A program made the translations under genes and the position numbers. A DNA stretch of 64,000 nucleotides. It comes from Physcomitrium patens (Eukaryota; Streptophyta; Bryopsida; Funariales; Funariaceae). This document shows positions 48,318-61,800 of the stretch, one piece after another. Below the pieces are notes generated by a model. The model saw only the letters and a program-made list of their open reading frames with translations, was not told the DNA's origin and searched no databases. The DNA lies in contig NC_037270.1 of NCBI RefSeq assembly GCF_000002425.4, forward strand, positions 3,689,834-3,753,833. Reading direction: 5' to 3'. Each line of letters begins with the position of its first letter. Position 1 is the first letter of the stretch.

Positions 48318-51300
48318 CTACATCACTGATGAACTGACTTGGTTCCCAATGGCTTTACCTCCAGTCATGGAATGAGCGTTGATCAAGGGACTCGATTGCA
48401 AAATTGCTAGCTGGTTGCTGTCCAATCGGGCTTTAAAAATGTTCGGCCCAATGAATGAAATCAGCTTGGATACGCAATAGCCGGATGCGTTCTCTGAGAG
48501 TCTCTGCGCAAATGACATATTCATAAAGTAAATCAAAAAGTTTACAGTCTAACTCGATCAGAAAGAGAGAAGGATGGAGGCACAATGCATACCTGGCCGC
48601 AGGTCAAAGCGGAAAAAAGGGGGTCAATAAACAATTCCAAGTACGGCTTGAAAGTCTTCTTCCCCAGTTTCTGCACGTTTCCCCAATTTTGATGGTCAAT
48701 ACACATCAAACTATGAGAAGTAAATACCATTTTGACATTTTGACATTCTGGCGTTTATATCACATATAGCCAACTTCACAATGAACTGAGAGCAAAATTG
48801 AAGTCATGATTTCAGTACATCCGTACCTCAGCAATGAAGGGCAAGAGTCTGTAAAGGGTTTCCATCAGGCTGTGATATTCCACATATCCAGAACTCTGAG
48901 CCTGGAAATGACATCAGGATTAGTGGCGAGCTCATGAAGGCCACAAAACTTCATCTGCTCTTCCTTAGTACTCTTTCAATTACATCGCTCGTTCATATCA
49001 GTGCAAACGTATCACTAAGTTATAGTAACGTACCAGCTGTACTAGGGCTGGTAAGAACTTGGCCGCACGATCCGGAGCTACAACAGAAAGCTCTCGTAGT
49101 AAATAAATGCCACCTTCCGATTTTTCCCAAGGTTCGCTCTTTCTAGAAAATCCGTAATCATCACAACGCTCTGCCAGCTTCGGCAGAAGATTCGAAGATA
49201 ATGCGCCCTGAAATGTAAAGAGAAATCCATTAAGAGAGGTACTTGCAGATTATAAGAGCTCTGAACAAAGATTTCAAAACTACATAATCATCGACATGAT
49301 TCACTTTGAAAAACATCTCTTTTGGGGCACTACGAAGGGAGGAGGAAGTATTGACATCAGTATCCACGCAGGAAGTACTAAGGGAGAGCGATTTCAACAT
49401 ATCAAAGAAGCTTACATCCATGTTTTCTTCTGCTGAAGGCGGACGCCCATGGTGTCTGCAATTCCAACAAAGGCCAACCCAGTTCCATACTTGAGAAAAC
49501 ATAATAAGCCTAGCAAACCACTATTCAAGAGCAAATGAGTGCAGGCATTCTTTAAAACTTGAGCATTTACACACATGTACCAGTTCAGCATAAACGTAAC
49601 ACAAGCACATGCTATACGTTTCAAATCTAGAACTGACTTGTAGTTTAAAACTTACGGTCCTGCTCCAGGTGAGGCACATTGAGTAGCGTGAAGAGAACCA
49701 TGGCAGCAGCACGGTTTATCTACTTGATTCTTTGCCTGAGGCAAAACCTCTTGTAGTACTGCAACTGCCTGCACAGGTCAATATTAAAACAAAGAGAAAC
49801 TGTAGGTCCTTCAAAAATTATCAATACTATTTCTTTTGGCATCTTGCTTTCCTACAGAAAATGTGTTGTGCTTCGTTGTTTAAACCAGAATTCCTCCAAG
49901 CCTCGACTATAGCGGTTTACTTATAGCGGTATTTACTGCTGTTTCCAGAGAATCAGGAGTTGTGCAAAACAGGAGCGAAACAATCGACTTACCATCTCTA
50001 TTGCCTCTCCTTGAAAACAGCGCATTGCACTTCCTAGAGTAAATGCTGAATTCTCACGGACACTTCTTACATCTGGTAATTAAGTCTGTTAAGGAAATAC
50101 CAATCTAAAAAACAGCTATAAGTTACATGCTTATGAGACTATCTCCTTGCTACCACATGCACATTCACATCAGGTTTCAACGTTCCCTTCCAGATGCGAG
50201 TAAAAAGCTATAAAAAATTAAAATTAAAAATATCAAAATATCAAAATACTTTCAAACTAAAGTGCCTCAGCTACGCACAATTCTGATTGGATACTGTCTG
50301 CCAAATGAGCGAACCACATGTCGAAGAGTTGTGGCATTAATTTCTTCATTTCTTCAGGGTAGCCTTCAATAGCCTTTCTCATTGCTTCACATGTCAAATG
50401 AACACTCTCAATTAACTTCAGAAACAGAGAAGATGCAGAAGGAATATTTGCTTGAAGTAGCTCATCCATCAACTCCTCCATGCTTAACATCCGAAGGTAG
50501 CCCCAAAGTATCTAGATTTTATCTAGATCTAAACAAGAGTGAGATCTCAAACTGATTATGGTCAAGCACTTCGGATGAAACAATCATTTAAATCACTATA
50601 GAGCATTAGCCAGCCACCATAATTCCCTAGTTTCAACATGCGAAAGAAACTAAATTCTGCACAGGGAACTAAAAGTAGCATCTATTTGAAATATTTTACA
50701 TGCTACACATCAATCTGGATATTCACTAAGAACAAAATCCATAAAATTTAGGTCATATAGTATAATCACAAACTTCAAGGACAAGTATTCACCTGAACAC
50801 GCAGCGTCCCGCACTGCCCAACTAGGATCCTTGAAACAGCTCATCAATGTAGTGAGCACACGTGGTACTAACGATCCAATCCTCTAAAATCACATTGAGT
50901 TTGAATATTAAAATTTCTAACAGCCAGAGTTGAATAAGAATATTGAAGGTGCTTCTCAAATAATAACCAATAACTTGCAATTCAGGTTAAATGAAAGACA
51001 ACCGTGCACAGGAAGCACATTAACAAGTTCATCCACTCTTAAACCGCAGATACCCCAAAACTATCGTTTAACAGTTATTATTGCTTAAGAGCAAATAGAC
51101 TACCAGATTGTCACAAACATATGCAATATCAATAGGACGTGTGGAAGAGTTTCACCTCAGGATCGATTTTCCACAATAATTCTGCCATGCAGTGGCATGC
51201 TGCCTAAATCAAAACACCACGAGAAACATAAATAGTTGTAGATGTACTAAATCTCGTAGAAAACAACTTTTTTCTAAAAGAAGCCACCACTCTGGAACGT

Positions 51301-52140
51301 CCTACAGCGTACTGCAGAGCTGCATCCAAAACCTGACAAAGTACCTCTTTCACTAGGTGATTTTGCGCAGTTGATTGTACAATATAGTAGTCCAAGACAA
51401 CATCAACATACTTGGCTACTTCCTCCCGTCCTGTTGAACCCATCACCAACTGCCAAGTTTCTTGAGAATAGAGCCTCAAACCCTCAGCTCCGTGATATCT
51501 GTTCAAGCACCTGCAAAAACAAACTCAACGCGATACTAAATCTGCTGATAAAGGATTTCAGTGGACTACACGCCTAAAACAATCTGCATTACTGAAAGAA
51601 TCTCAAACTTTGGATCTTCTAAATTCCTCCAACTGAATTCACAACGCTAAAAAAGGAAGGACTAATTTATCCACCCTTTCCTTCCGTCAATGATACTCCG
51701 TTGTTCTAGTGAATGATTGATGACCCTCGCTCCATCAGTGATAAGAATAAGGATGGAATACAAAATCAACGTACATGGCTGGCAATAATTTGGAAAAGAA
51801 ATCAGACTTGAACTCCGATGTCCTTCGCATAAACGTCCTTGTCGCAATAGATGCCGCTGCACACAAAACAGAAAGTCCATTTAAGTACTTGGTCACGACA
51901 ACTATCCACTTGATGTTTCAACTTTCGAAGGAGCAGTCCAAGTCATATTGTCAAATTTCAAGCTTCCAACCTGAGCTCTTGACAAACATAGAATAAATGA
52001 TAAGATTTTTCTGCTTCAAATTTTCTCACATAATGTTCTGTTCTCCGAGGTTAAATTATAGTTTCAGTCCTTCAAAAATCCAGCAACTATAAAGAAATAG
52101 TAATAACAATAATAATAATAATAATAATTTAAATAAATAG

Positions 52141-52215
<75 letters not shown>

Positions 52216-54757
52216 GCTAAATTCAGCAGGTACAACTTAATGAGCGAGGGAGAACATGCAAAAGAGCGCATATACTTTTTATTCATCATTGTGAAAAGCG
52301 AGTATGGAATAGTATGCTTCACCGTATCGAACTTGGCTCCAGTTATCACTTAATCCAAGCGCCAAATACGAGGCTATTAATCCACCATTGCTGCACTTCA
52401 CAATCAATGCTATTGATCAGAGATGTTACAACAAACTTGCTTCTTCATCAAACGATAACATGGCCCATGCGGTATTTAGTAATTGCTTCATATCATACAC
52501 ATCAGAAAATGTTAAGCATGTCTTACAGCAACGTGGAATAATACAAATTAACAGTAGAATCTCCACACAGCCCAAAATACAGGATTAAACTGATGGATAC
52601 GACTTTTGAGGGCCGTGAGAACAAATCTTGGCTACATCACAAGAGGCAGCATGTTCACCGATAACCTACTCTTTCAAAACGTCCATTGGAGAGAATTGAC
52701 ACAGCGTGCTGACACATAGGAAGCCTGTTTCCCGAACAAATCGATTGTGGTGAGACAAAGCTTTCAACAGCAGTTGCCAAAGTTGGGAAGTCACATGGTC
52801 CTGAAAGCTCTCGCCGCATCCCTCCATTAGTCTTTGGAGGGCTTTTACAGAGGTTTCCAAACATCTGCTACCCATTGCACCATTCTGCAATTTTCGCACT
52901 CAAAAAATGCCATTAATGTACACAGATATTGGATTACGTCAATTATGCTACAATTTCCTCTGTTCAAAAACTACAAACGAAGCTATAGCAGAAATGTGGA
53001 TGAACATGAATTGGGATAATGTTCTAAGGACGTCAATGGCCTAAGCCAGGACGTGGTGAAAAGAGGTGTACAAACATAACATAGATTCAATCTCTACCAT
53101 CTGTCTTAGTTGAGTTTCATGAAGAGCTACCTGACCAGAATGGACTTGTTTCACAGATGGCATCTTTTTCACAGGGCTTTCTTCAAAAGCATCCTGGTCG
53201 CTTTCATCCCCACTAATTAAATCACCATCGAATCCATTTTGAATACTCAGTAGTAGACGGCTGCCAGCACCAACAAAAACCTAAGTTCCTTGCATCAGTT
53301 ATCTCACCAACGGTGAAATTTTGACTCACCCATTGAAACCAAACTTCGAGGAAATGTAAGAATAATTGAAGGATAAATCTACTCCAGAATTCACGTTTAA
53401 AAAGACATAACCCTTTCTACGCATTGCCTCTTATTTTCAAAGTCGAATGTCACAACATGAATCCATTTATTTTCATTAGAGAACCTTAACGGACAGCAAG
53501 ATGGTAGGCTAAATAGATTAACCTTGTTTGAGGAATTAGAACACATACTCTTTGATACTGTCATAAACGGAGATTCCCTGCACTTTCCCCAGGGCATACA
53601 AGCACTCACCAACCGCCAATCTGTTTTTAAAAAACCAAATTTGGATTAAAGGAAAGACACTCAAATTTTAATTGCAACTCACAAGCATTGTTGTTCCTTG
53701 GGAAATCTTTTGGATAAAACATGAACATCTGCCTACTGCTAATAGCAAACCGCATAGCTGGAAATCGCGTTGGAATTCAACTAACCGAACTCCAGGTTCA
53801 GTATCCTCGAGATGAAGGGTAGCTAACGGCAAGAGTTCATCGTCAAACGCCATTTGCTGACCACCCAACACAAGAATCTGCACGATCCAAGCAGAAAACA
53901 TATAAGTAAGGTACCAATCAAGAAAACACAGAATCGAAATATTGCCTTACATTCTATACGATATTATACTTCCCGCATACACAGATTACATAGGTTACAC
54001 AGACCAGACCTTGTAAAAATGTTCGCAAAAGAAATGTCTCAAATTGAGCATCATATCACGAGACGACACAAGTGTCTTTTGCTGATTCTAGCGACTTCGC
54101 GGAACGTTAACTCGTTTATAAGTAAGACACCTGACGCACAGAATATAGTACCACATGCTGCTGTCCTTACATGGAAAAATAAATGACAAACTTCCCAGCG
54201 AGCTAATTCAAAGAATATCTCACGTTACAGGCTAAAAAGCACCTGTTTGACATGAATATACAGACTCACTTAAAAGGTTATAAGATAACACCTTCGCAGC
54301 ACAGAAGCCACCATGGCGGCTCTCCCATTGCTGAGCGCTCATTAGTAGTTTCACTCGTTGAGTCGCTATCGCCCATAACTCTTGCCTTCGCAAAGGATCT
54401 GTAACACAGGAGCACACTTAAATCTTCAGCTTTGGAAGACTACATGTTCTCCTTTATCTTGTATGTTCTAGCACAACGGATTAAAGTTATTCACGATACA
54501 ACTTTCACCTTTCAGTTGCTAGATGGATCTTAGGTGAATAATAAGCAATAAGTCGGGAGTTTCGAAAATCTCATACTACTCAAATTGGTCACAATCCAAA
54601 CTCTTAGAATGATCCAAAGGGCATTAAACAATATAAAACGAAAACAAAGTATCAAATTACCTGCATTACTTAGTACGGATTGCAACAGAGTTACGCCATG
54701 CTCTCGCTTGATCTGCATCCGATCCGTAAGCTTTCCCATCGGCTCATCTAACTCCAT
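48318..54757 (-). CDS. HEAT/ARM-repeat superfamily protein, about 670 residues, 19 exons
   Basis: Exons from the start: 54757-54661, 54398-54292, 53877-53786, 53620-53549, 53260-53131, 52884-52670, 52390-52323, 51856-51775, 51510-51345, 51203-51156, 50883-50793, 50384-50279, 50065-49993, 49768-49656, 49455-49416, 49207-49034, 48901-48827, 48670-48593, 48503-48318. Every junction is GT-AG and phases agree throughout. The product is a chain of HEAT-like helical pairs, with signatures such as WESRHGG, EDTEPGVR, LSDNWSQVRYA, DPSWAVRDAAC and SVRENSA. An acidic insert (SGDESDQDAFEE) lies near residue 140. Helical solenoids of this kind bind other proteins. I do not recognise a characterised orthologue; an importin-like or scaffold role is inference. 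Uncertain points: exon 12 could start further upstream in the same frame, and exon 15 could extend to 49,284. Confidence 0.82.
50062..50068 (-). other. Tandem NAGNAG splice acceptor of exon 13
   Basis: Read on the minus strand, the exon 13 acceptor is AAGAAG. Use of the first AG starts the exon at 50,065 and gives LSVREN across the junction. Use of the second starts it at 50,062 and gives FVREN. Both keep the frame and differ by one residue, so both isoforms are possible. Confidence 0.5.
52143..52215. repeat. (CT)n then (CA)n microsatellite inside an intron
   Basis: Thirty uninterrupted CT units are followed by about six CA units. The tract lies in the intron between exons 7 and 8 of the minus-strand HEAT-repeat gene, so the transcript carries (GU)n followed by a long (GA)n run roughly 110-180 bases after the splice donor at 52,322. 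A TAA-type repeat lies nearby at about 52,104-52,126. Length polymorphism is likely. Confidence 0.9.
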
Positions 54758-57700
54758 GGCTTCACCTTCCTTCACAAAACACCAAGATTTCCTCCATTGA
54801 ACTCTACTCAAACTCGCAGCGTAATAATTACAATATCAAGAAAATTATAGACTAGGGCAAACTTATAGACTGCAAATCCAAGACATTCGATCGACAAGAA
54901 CAAAGACAGCCACTCCCGACAGTTACTATTGCCCACGCTCTGTCTTTTGCCAACACAGACAATAAAATCTACGCTGTACAAGACAATGAAACGCGCGTAC
55001 TTGTGTAAACGACAGCACTTGATCAGTTTATTCCTCTTTTTGGTAGTCAACTGAAAATGGTCCTTAAAATCCAGTTGAAAGAAAGTATTCTATAAACGCA
55101 AGCCAATAATTTAAACGGAATCCAACGTAATATATGAAAATAAAGCCATATCCCTTCAAAAATTATGAAAAAATCTAGATGTATTAGCCAAGCGTCAAGG
55201 TTGTCAAATAAGACAGTAATCACAAAAATCAAAAACCAAGTACCTCACCATCAAACCCCGGAAAAAACCCTACTCAAAAGTGGCTATTTCCATCACAGGC
55301 TTGCAAATTTCAACTCCCAACACCTAGCGTCATTACATAAATTGATATAGTGAACGTGATCCTACTTTAAAATCACTGGCGACCTACCCACCTGGACGTT
55401 GAAAAAACACGTGATGCCCAAACCTCTGCGAATTGCCTAGTTCATCCTCCTCTAAAACAGACGACCAGCACAACATGAAGTTCGACACGGCGGACACGAC
55501 TCTCTATCGTTGTGATGAAGAGCCGCGTCACTAAAATCTACCCCCTTAAATAAACCTCCTCGACTTCGTAATCGGGCCACTGATCGAGTTTAATCCAATT
55601 TCCCGTAACCAATAAGCATCCGACAATTGTCTCACTCCCATGTATAACCGAACAAAAAAGTCCACACCATGACACAATGCAGACTATGACGTCGCCTTGA
55701 GCTCGATCTACTCACCATGTCGAACACTAAAGCCAAAGCCTCAAGGTGCGACATAAGCAACCAGCGCACGACGTTGAAACAAACGGGCCATTTACCATCA
55801 ACTTCTACCTACCATAACATCACAACCCTAGAGAGCCATGTCCACGCTCCCCTTGTGATTTGAGATTTACAGACAAGCAACATTGTTTTCCCAACAGACA
55901 CAACCTGGGCATACCGCAACTTTGGATGCAAGTCATCAGACACTGGCATGAGAAAGATGAAGCACCTGAAGCTGATGATGCTGATGGTGCAATGATACCT
56001 TAAGTTTCTCTCCTCCCGCCTCGGCCTTTTGTGTTCGCTCAGTTGGTGGGGTCCTTGGGTTTTGGGTGCTGTGTGCTTCGATGAATGTGGAAAGGAAGGA
56101 TCCGAGGATGAATGTCTTTGTTCGGAGCTGGGGTTTACTCGTGAGTTCGTGGTTAAAACGCCGACCTGGTCTGCATCGTGTTTGCTCCGAGTCAGTTAGG
56201 GTGCTCCCGCGTCGATGTTGTGTGAAGGAGCTCTTGACAGTTTTCTTGTATGTGCATTCAAGAGGAAAAGCAGGAGAGATATTGTAGAGAAACAGTCTGC
56301 AGATGCTCGTGTGGTTTCCTACGCTTCGTACGTAACGCGTGTTTGGCAGTTGAAGAAATTCCCTCTTGAAAGTATAGTATTCGTTTTGAAGAATGATTTG
56401 TTGAAGAGTGACGTTAGCGTGTCCCCCTAGTTTCCATCGCCACTACCGACTTCAGGGTGTGCCACTACAAACTTCGAATAGAAATTTGCGGCACCTGTCG
56501 TGAAGTGCCCATGGAATAATAAAGCTTCAGTATGGTGCGTCTCTTCCATTATGTAATCAGCATTATTTTAAGAATCTACCATGTGGAGAAGCGCGACGCG
56601 ACGTCTCAAGAACACGCTCCGGTGGCGAGGTTTGAAGCCGGTTGGGTGAGGCCATGTCTTCACCCTACTTAGCAATGGAATTGGAAACCAATTTGCTGAC
56701 GTTGGATGAACCGCAGGTTGCATGCTATATTTAACCTCGCCTAGATGCGATCTTGATCATATCCACAAGATGATGCAATTCAAGACGATGAAACGTATCA
56801 CATGTGAGGTCGGCAACTAGAATTGTTGCAAATTGCATGATGAACAACAGGAATGCGGTTGTTTCATCCTGCAACCTTGGCATGCAAAACAGTAAGCAAC
56901 AAGAATGTGTATCAAGTGTTGCAGACAAAAACTTGGACAGTTATTGGCTGCCATTGATGTGCTTGCATTGCAACAAAGATCTAAGTGTGGGTAGTTTGAT
57001 CTTGTATTTTGTAACAGCTTAGTAACGGTGTTTGGAACGAACTGTTTCTTAAGGGATAGTCACAACAGTTACTGTACAAACGGTTCTCGACAACATTGTC
57101 CCAAACCATGTGATCAGAGGCATCACTCATGGCCTCCAGACTACGAAGGATTTGAGTAATTGTCGCACGATGATTTGATGCTCTGAATTTTTGAAGGACT
57201 CGCACCTAGCGTTTTAAGGAAACGATTGACCTCCGAGTAAGAATCAAATTGTCAGGGGCGTATGCAGCGGAGATTCTGGGTAAGGACACAGGTTTGACTG
57301 TAGCTTCTCAACCCGGCAGCTTCATAATACAGAATGATCTCACATAATGCAGGCTACGAACTATTCAGAAAGAAGATGGAGTGCTTCGTCTAATAAAAGG
57401 AACTACTGCAAAACAGAGCAGACAGAGCTGCCCAATCTGCTCGTGCAAGGAAAAGGTCTAGACTTGGATCTGCAATTCTCAGCAGCCAGGAATATTGGAT
57501 GGAAAGAAACCATTCTAAGCAACACTGGAGAGCTAGTTGAGCACAAGGTTCAATGAAGCATTGCTTTGAAAAATTGCAAAAACAGCCGGATTCTTTTACA
57601 GTACATGAGCTCCAACACCCCTGACCATCCAAATCACTGTCAAGCTGCAGGATGAGCTCCACAAAGTCTTGCTTTCGCAACCCAAGTCTTATGCTAGTAT

Positions 57701-58003
57701 CCTTTTATCATCTACAAACGTCCCCTAAGACAGATTACAGCACAATCTTCGCTACTGGAGCCAATCTGCCAACAAGGTGGACTAAAATGACACACCTCCA
57801 TACGTGCAGAGGCCTGAAATACAAGCCTAAAAGCTTATGAAAAGACTAGTAGACGTCACTGAAAATTTGAAGTTGAATTGAAAGCTCTTTGAGTTAACTT
57901 CAGGATCTCTACTTGGGGTTGTTGCACTGCGAGGAGAGAATCACGGGAAGAGGTTTGACCAATAAGGGGGTTATACATCTGCCGTTAAGAAACTAATCAT
58001 GAT
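54758..58003. other. Intergenic region between the HEAT-repeat gene and the GT34 gene
   Basis: The right-hand 5' flank of the minus-strand HEAT gene (54,758 to about 55,900) contains its presumed promoter, with AACCCTA-type motifs near 55,265 and 55,828. About 57,000-58,003 is the likely 3' UTR of the GT34 gene. An ATG-initiated frame at 56,066-56,287 and a 96-codon minus-strand frame at 57,390-57,680 have no recognised domain. No further gene is supported. Confidence 0.4.
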
Positions 58004-60168
58004 CTATTCGGGTAAGTCCATCTCAGCAAGCTTCTCTTGAGCCATCGCCTGCTGAGCCAATTCTTCTTGTATGTCCTCCTCGGACTCTTCCTTCACAGTT
58101 GAGTTAGAAACAGTCTCCTTCGAGCGTTTCGTGGAGTTTTGCTGTAACTGCTGCAACCCTAGCGGGTCAGTAGTGTCCCTACGACTTTTTTGCGTCTTGA
58201 AAGAACCCAGGGCCGTGTGAGTATAGCCGTACTTCTCAAGCACCTGGTTATCTGCAAAATTAAAGGCTCGCTCCATCTGTTTGAAACATTCGTCATTCTC
58301 TGTAGATGCCCCTAGCTTGCACGGCTTGCACCCTACAAAGTGGGTTACAAACGGCCACCTCTCATCTCCGTACCCAGGGTGATTCTTCGCCATAATTTCC
58401 TCGTAGTTATACACTACATATTTCCAATATCCATGCAGTAAAAATTCCCATTCAATATACGTATTCGCCTTCCATTTAGGATCGCCAAACAAGATAAGGT
58501 AAACAAGAGCGGATTGGTCATCAGCTTCAAAAACAGGTCGATCAACTAGCTTCGCAGTTAACAATTTGCCTACAGACACAAGCATCCGTCAGAATAAAAA
58601 TAGTTAGCCATGTTGTACACTCCATTAGGTCAATGGCGACGAATTGAATGGATGTTCAAACATTTGAAATCTATGTAAAGAAACTCGAAGAGAATCCATG
58701 GACCATGGATTGGCTTAGCAGAGCGTCTGATTTCAATCACCAACATCCTGCTGAAAGTTACACTACATCCTTCACCACCTTATTTGCAGTACACACTTCT
58801 ACACTGCTTCTAGCAAGTAGGGACGAAGTAGAAACATCAACTAGATTAACTCTCCGCGGTCGAAGATTTGAGGAAAATATTGACAGGCGACGGTTTCTAA
58901 ACAGCTAGAAACGACACATGAAACTATTTTCAACAATGAATGCAATACTGCTCGCAACTACGAGGAAGTTAGAAAACAACCAAGTTAACTTCGATAACTT
59001 AAAACAATTACCAAATTGACACTAGAACATTCAAATTTACTAAATGAAAAATAGTAATAATAACAAAACAAAACAAAAACAAGTGTCCCAGGGTATGGCA
59101 TAAATGAAAATCAAAACAGAGATAAGCACGGAGGATTTTCACCTAGAAAAACAGCCATTAACTGCAGACCCCAACTAGAAAACCAAGCTGGAGCTACAAA
59201 GAAAATGCAGGCATATGAACAACCAAAACGAAAGAAGATTAGAAGAAAAACGTACCTGCTTCAATTCTAGTGGTACCCTCCGGGCCAAAGGGAGCCAACG
59301 CATCGAGCAAATCCAATGACCACTGACAGTTCCGGATGAGAAAACTGCCCGTATTCAAACCTATCCACCGCTGTTGCTCGAACAGCAGATTGTGGAACCC
59401 GTGCACGATCAAGTTGTTTTTACCGTACTTCTCCATGGGCATCTCGAAGGTCATGTCCGTGAAGATGGCATCGCTGTCCATCCACCATATCCACTCCACA
59501 TCAGGATGGTTCAACATCATCTTCCTCAGCAGCGGAAGCTTGGCCCAAAACGAGCTCATTTCCTTCTCGAAAGTGGCCATGTTGTAGAAAAACTCGAGAT
59601 CGTGCAGACGGGCATAATCAATCCTGTTCTTCAAAAACTTCAGGTGGTAGAAATCGCCCATTGGGTTGGCGCAAGGGCTAGGCTGCGAGCCCGAGACGAG
59701 CAGCGTCCTGGGCTTTCCACCCACAGTCCGGTTCCTGCCAGGATTCCGCGTGTTCCAGAGCTCCCGCTGCAAATCCCAATCGGTGATTTTCGGGCCCAGA
59801 GTGTAAGGCGAAACTCCGTCCCATTGATCTTCTTCCACAAACTTGCTGGCAGTCACCTCATCAGGAATCGCTTCCTCAACTTGGGCTAGCACCCGGGCCC
59901 TCTGCGACATGATGATCTGCTCCCTCAAATCGGCGACCTGCGGACTGCTGCCCCAGGTGAGTCCACCAGGACCCAAGGTTCCACGAAGCACGAGAAGCGT
60001 AATAAACCCACACAGGATAGTGATCTTGAACGTGTTCATCGTCTTCACCACTTTGCGACCCTTGGGAGTGGCCAGGAAGCGGGCGGGGTGATACGTATGC
60101 AGCGCGGCCTTCATTTGATCTTGCGACATTTTCCGTAACAACGTACCCTCTTTCATCTGACGATACAT
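58004..60168 (-). CDS. Xyloglucan 6-xylosyltransferase-like glycosyltransferase, family GT34
   Basis: Two exons, 60168-59256 and 58569-58004, join in phase 1 to give 492 residues, normal for XXT proteins (about 460-510). The ATG at 60,168 starts a type II membrane protein: a cytosolic basic tail, one membrane anchor at about 47-62 (FKITILCGFITLLVLRG), a stem, then the lumenal catalytic domain from about 150. The DxD motif is DSD at 231-233 within WWMDSDAIFTDM. Family blocks LNTGSFLIRN (271-280) and HFVGCKPC are present. GT34 XXTs work in the Golgi, adding alpha-1,6-xylose from UDP-xylose to the glucan backbone of xyloglucan. The last 60 or so residues are a Gln/Glu-rich tail. The gene looks intact. 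GT34 also includes galactomannan galactosyltransferases, but the sequence resembles XXT more. Confidence 0.93.
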
Positions 60169-60583
60169 CGTGTCTTTCGATGCTCAACGCATTAAGTAGG
60201 GCGTCAATCAATGAAAACCGCTCATACACAGAGCATCGTCTAAAGACCTTAAACCCTGCTCTAAAACATCTTCCACTACTCCGGCACTTCAGCAGAAACA
60301 AAATCAACGAAGTGCAATAATGTTGGATAGGAGTGCAACACGAAAACTACTCTCATGACAACCTTCCTAGCGTACCAAAATACCAGCTAGTTCGTGAGAA
60401 CCAGTCCGTCAAGACACATCAGCAAGTAGACATTGACAATACAACACACAATGTACGACGTCTATGTCCTCACATCTAAGCTTCATCAACGGTAACCTAT
60501 TAGATATCTCTCAAGTAACGGCCAAACACTCTCAAACATCAACGGAATCCCAGCAAACCAGCGAAGATCCGCACAGTCGAATC

Positions 60584-60614
<31 letters not shown>

Positions 60615-61800
60615 GAAAAGCTCGTGCACAGACACCAAGTTTCCCCCAGCCAAACTGCTCTCTCACAGGATCTCTCCACCTCCAAACACCTCAAGCTAGC
60701 GAAAGAATGAACTCCTAACAATGCATGAGCATAAGCACAGGAGGAGAGCCACCACCAGCATGCATCACGACGACCCCTGCGGCTCAAAAGACGACCAGCT
60801 CCGCTCACCGGGCCAGGTGGAGCAGCAGTCCACTGCAAACGAACTGTCGACGACCTGTCGACGCCACTAACAGTTCACAGCCACAGCCCATGCTTCCCAT
60901 ACGAGGGCTCTGGTACCCGAAGCGCGCATCTGACTCATCTCCACCACTCTCGATCAAATGCTACCGGAAAAAAAGGTCATCGAACAAAACAAAAATAAAA
61001 ATAAAAATAAATCGCCTCGAAAATATACACAGAAAGCGTTGCTAAAGCCTGACTACCTGACTGCTCGCACGCCGCTGCTTATCGTTCCGGAGAGCCGCCC
61101 CCTGTTTTCCGTCGCAACCACCCCCGTCCCTCAAATCCAGCCCCGTAGCTCAAAACTAACTCGTCTGTGAACGCCAGATCCCGGTTCCAATTTCGCCGAA
61201 TTCTAGCTTCGCAATTCAAGCTCCACGAATTCTAGCGGTTATTGGACACTACTAGTCTTGTCTCTCTCTTGCGATGCCTTCCGCACCATCGTAACTCTCT
61301 CTGGTCGATCTAGCTCTCGACGGCACCGTAATCCCCCTGGCCCCAATTTGGATGGATGAATGAATTTTCATCATCCTTTTTGATGAAAGAAGCGGGTGAC
61401 GAAGGGCGGCATGTAAATAATGCAGCAGCATAAATGGCACTGGAGAAAGACAGCGACCTTCATCAGGGGAAATGATATTTGAATTAGCGGGGGAGGGCAT
61501 GAATGAGGGCGGGGGTTGGTGACAGCGAGTCTCCCTCTCTGGATTTGGATGAATGTATCGGTCGGATGAATGACGCTGGGTTGGTTATCACTGGGTCGTG
61601 TGTGAACGAGGTCGTGGATAAATGAGTTTACGCTTTTGCGCGGGTCCATGCTGGCACCCGGCCCGTGATACGTCATTTCAGCCCTCGGGATGCTGATGCT
61701 TCGCCACGTGGATGAGCAGTACTGGTCCATATATCGGCTTTGACCATCACGAAGGAGATGCCTTTTTGAACACACACTTAGATAAAATCCGTCCACTTTT
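60169..61800. other. Upstream region of the GT34 gene; presumed 5' UTR and promoter
   Basis: Moderately GC-rich sequence upstream of the minus-strand xylosyltransferase. It contains a 27-base A-tract at 60,584-60,610 (poly-T on the transcribed strand). Open frames on the minus strand at 60,539-60,838 and 61,371-61,796 have no recognised domain. A transcription start cannot be placed. Confidence 0.4.
60584..60610. repeat. Poly-A tract, 27 A
   Basis: The third A-tract of 26-28 bases in the window. It lies about 420 bases upstream of the GT34 start codon, where poly(dA:dT) tracts commonly exclude nucleosomes. Confidence 0.85.

Noticed and set aside
52056..52349. 97-codon minus-strand frame with a long Arg-Glu repeat
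   Set aside because: The Arg-Glu run is the translation of the intronic (GA)n microsatellite. The true exon here ends at 52,323 in another frame.
59374..59889. 171-codon plus-strand frame opposite the GT34 gene
   Set aside because: It is the antisense shadow of exon 1 of the xylosyltransferase, which is strongly supported by family motifs.
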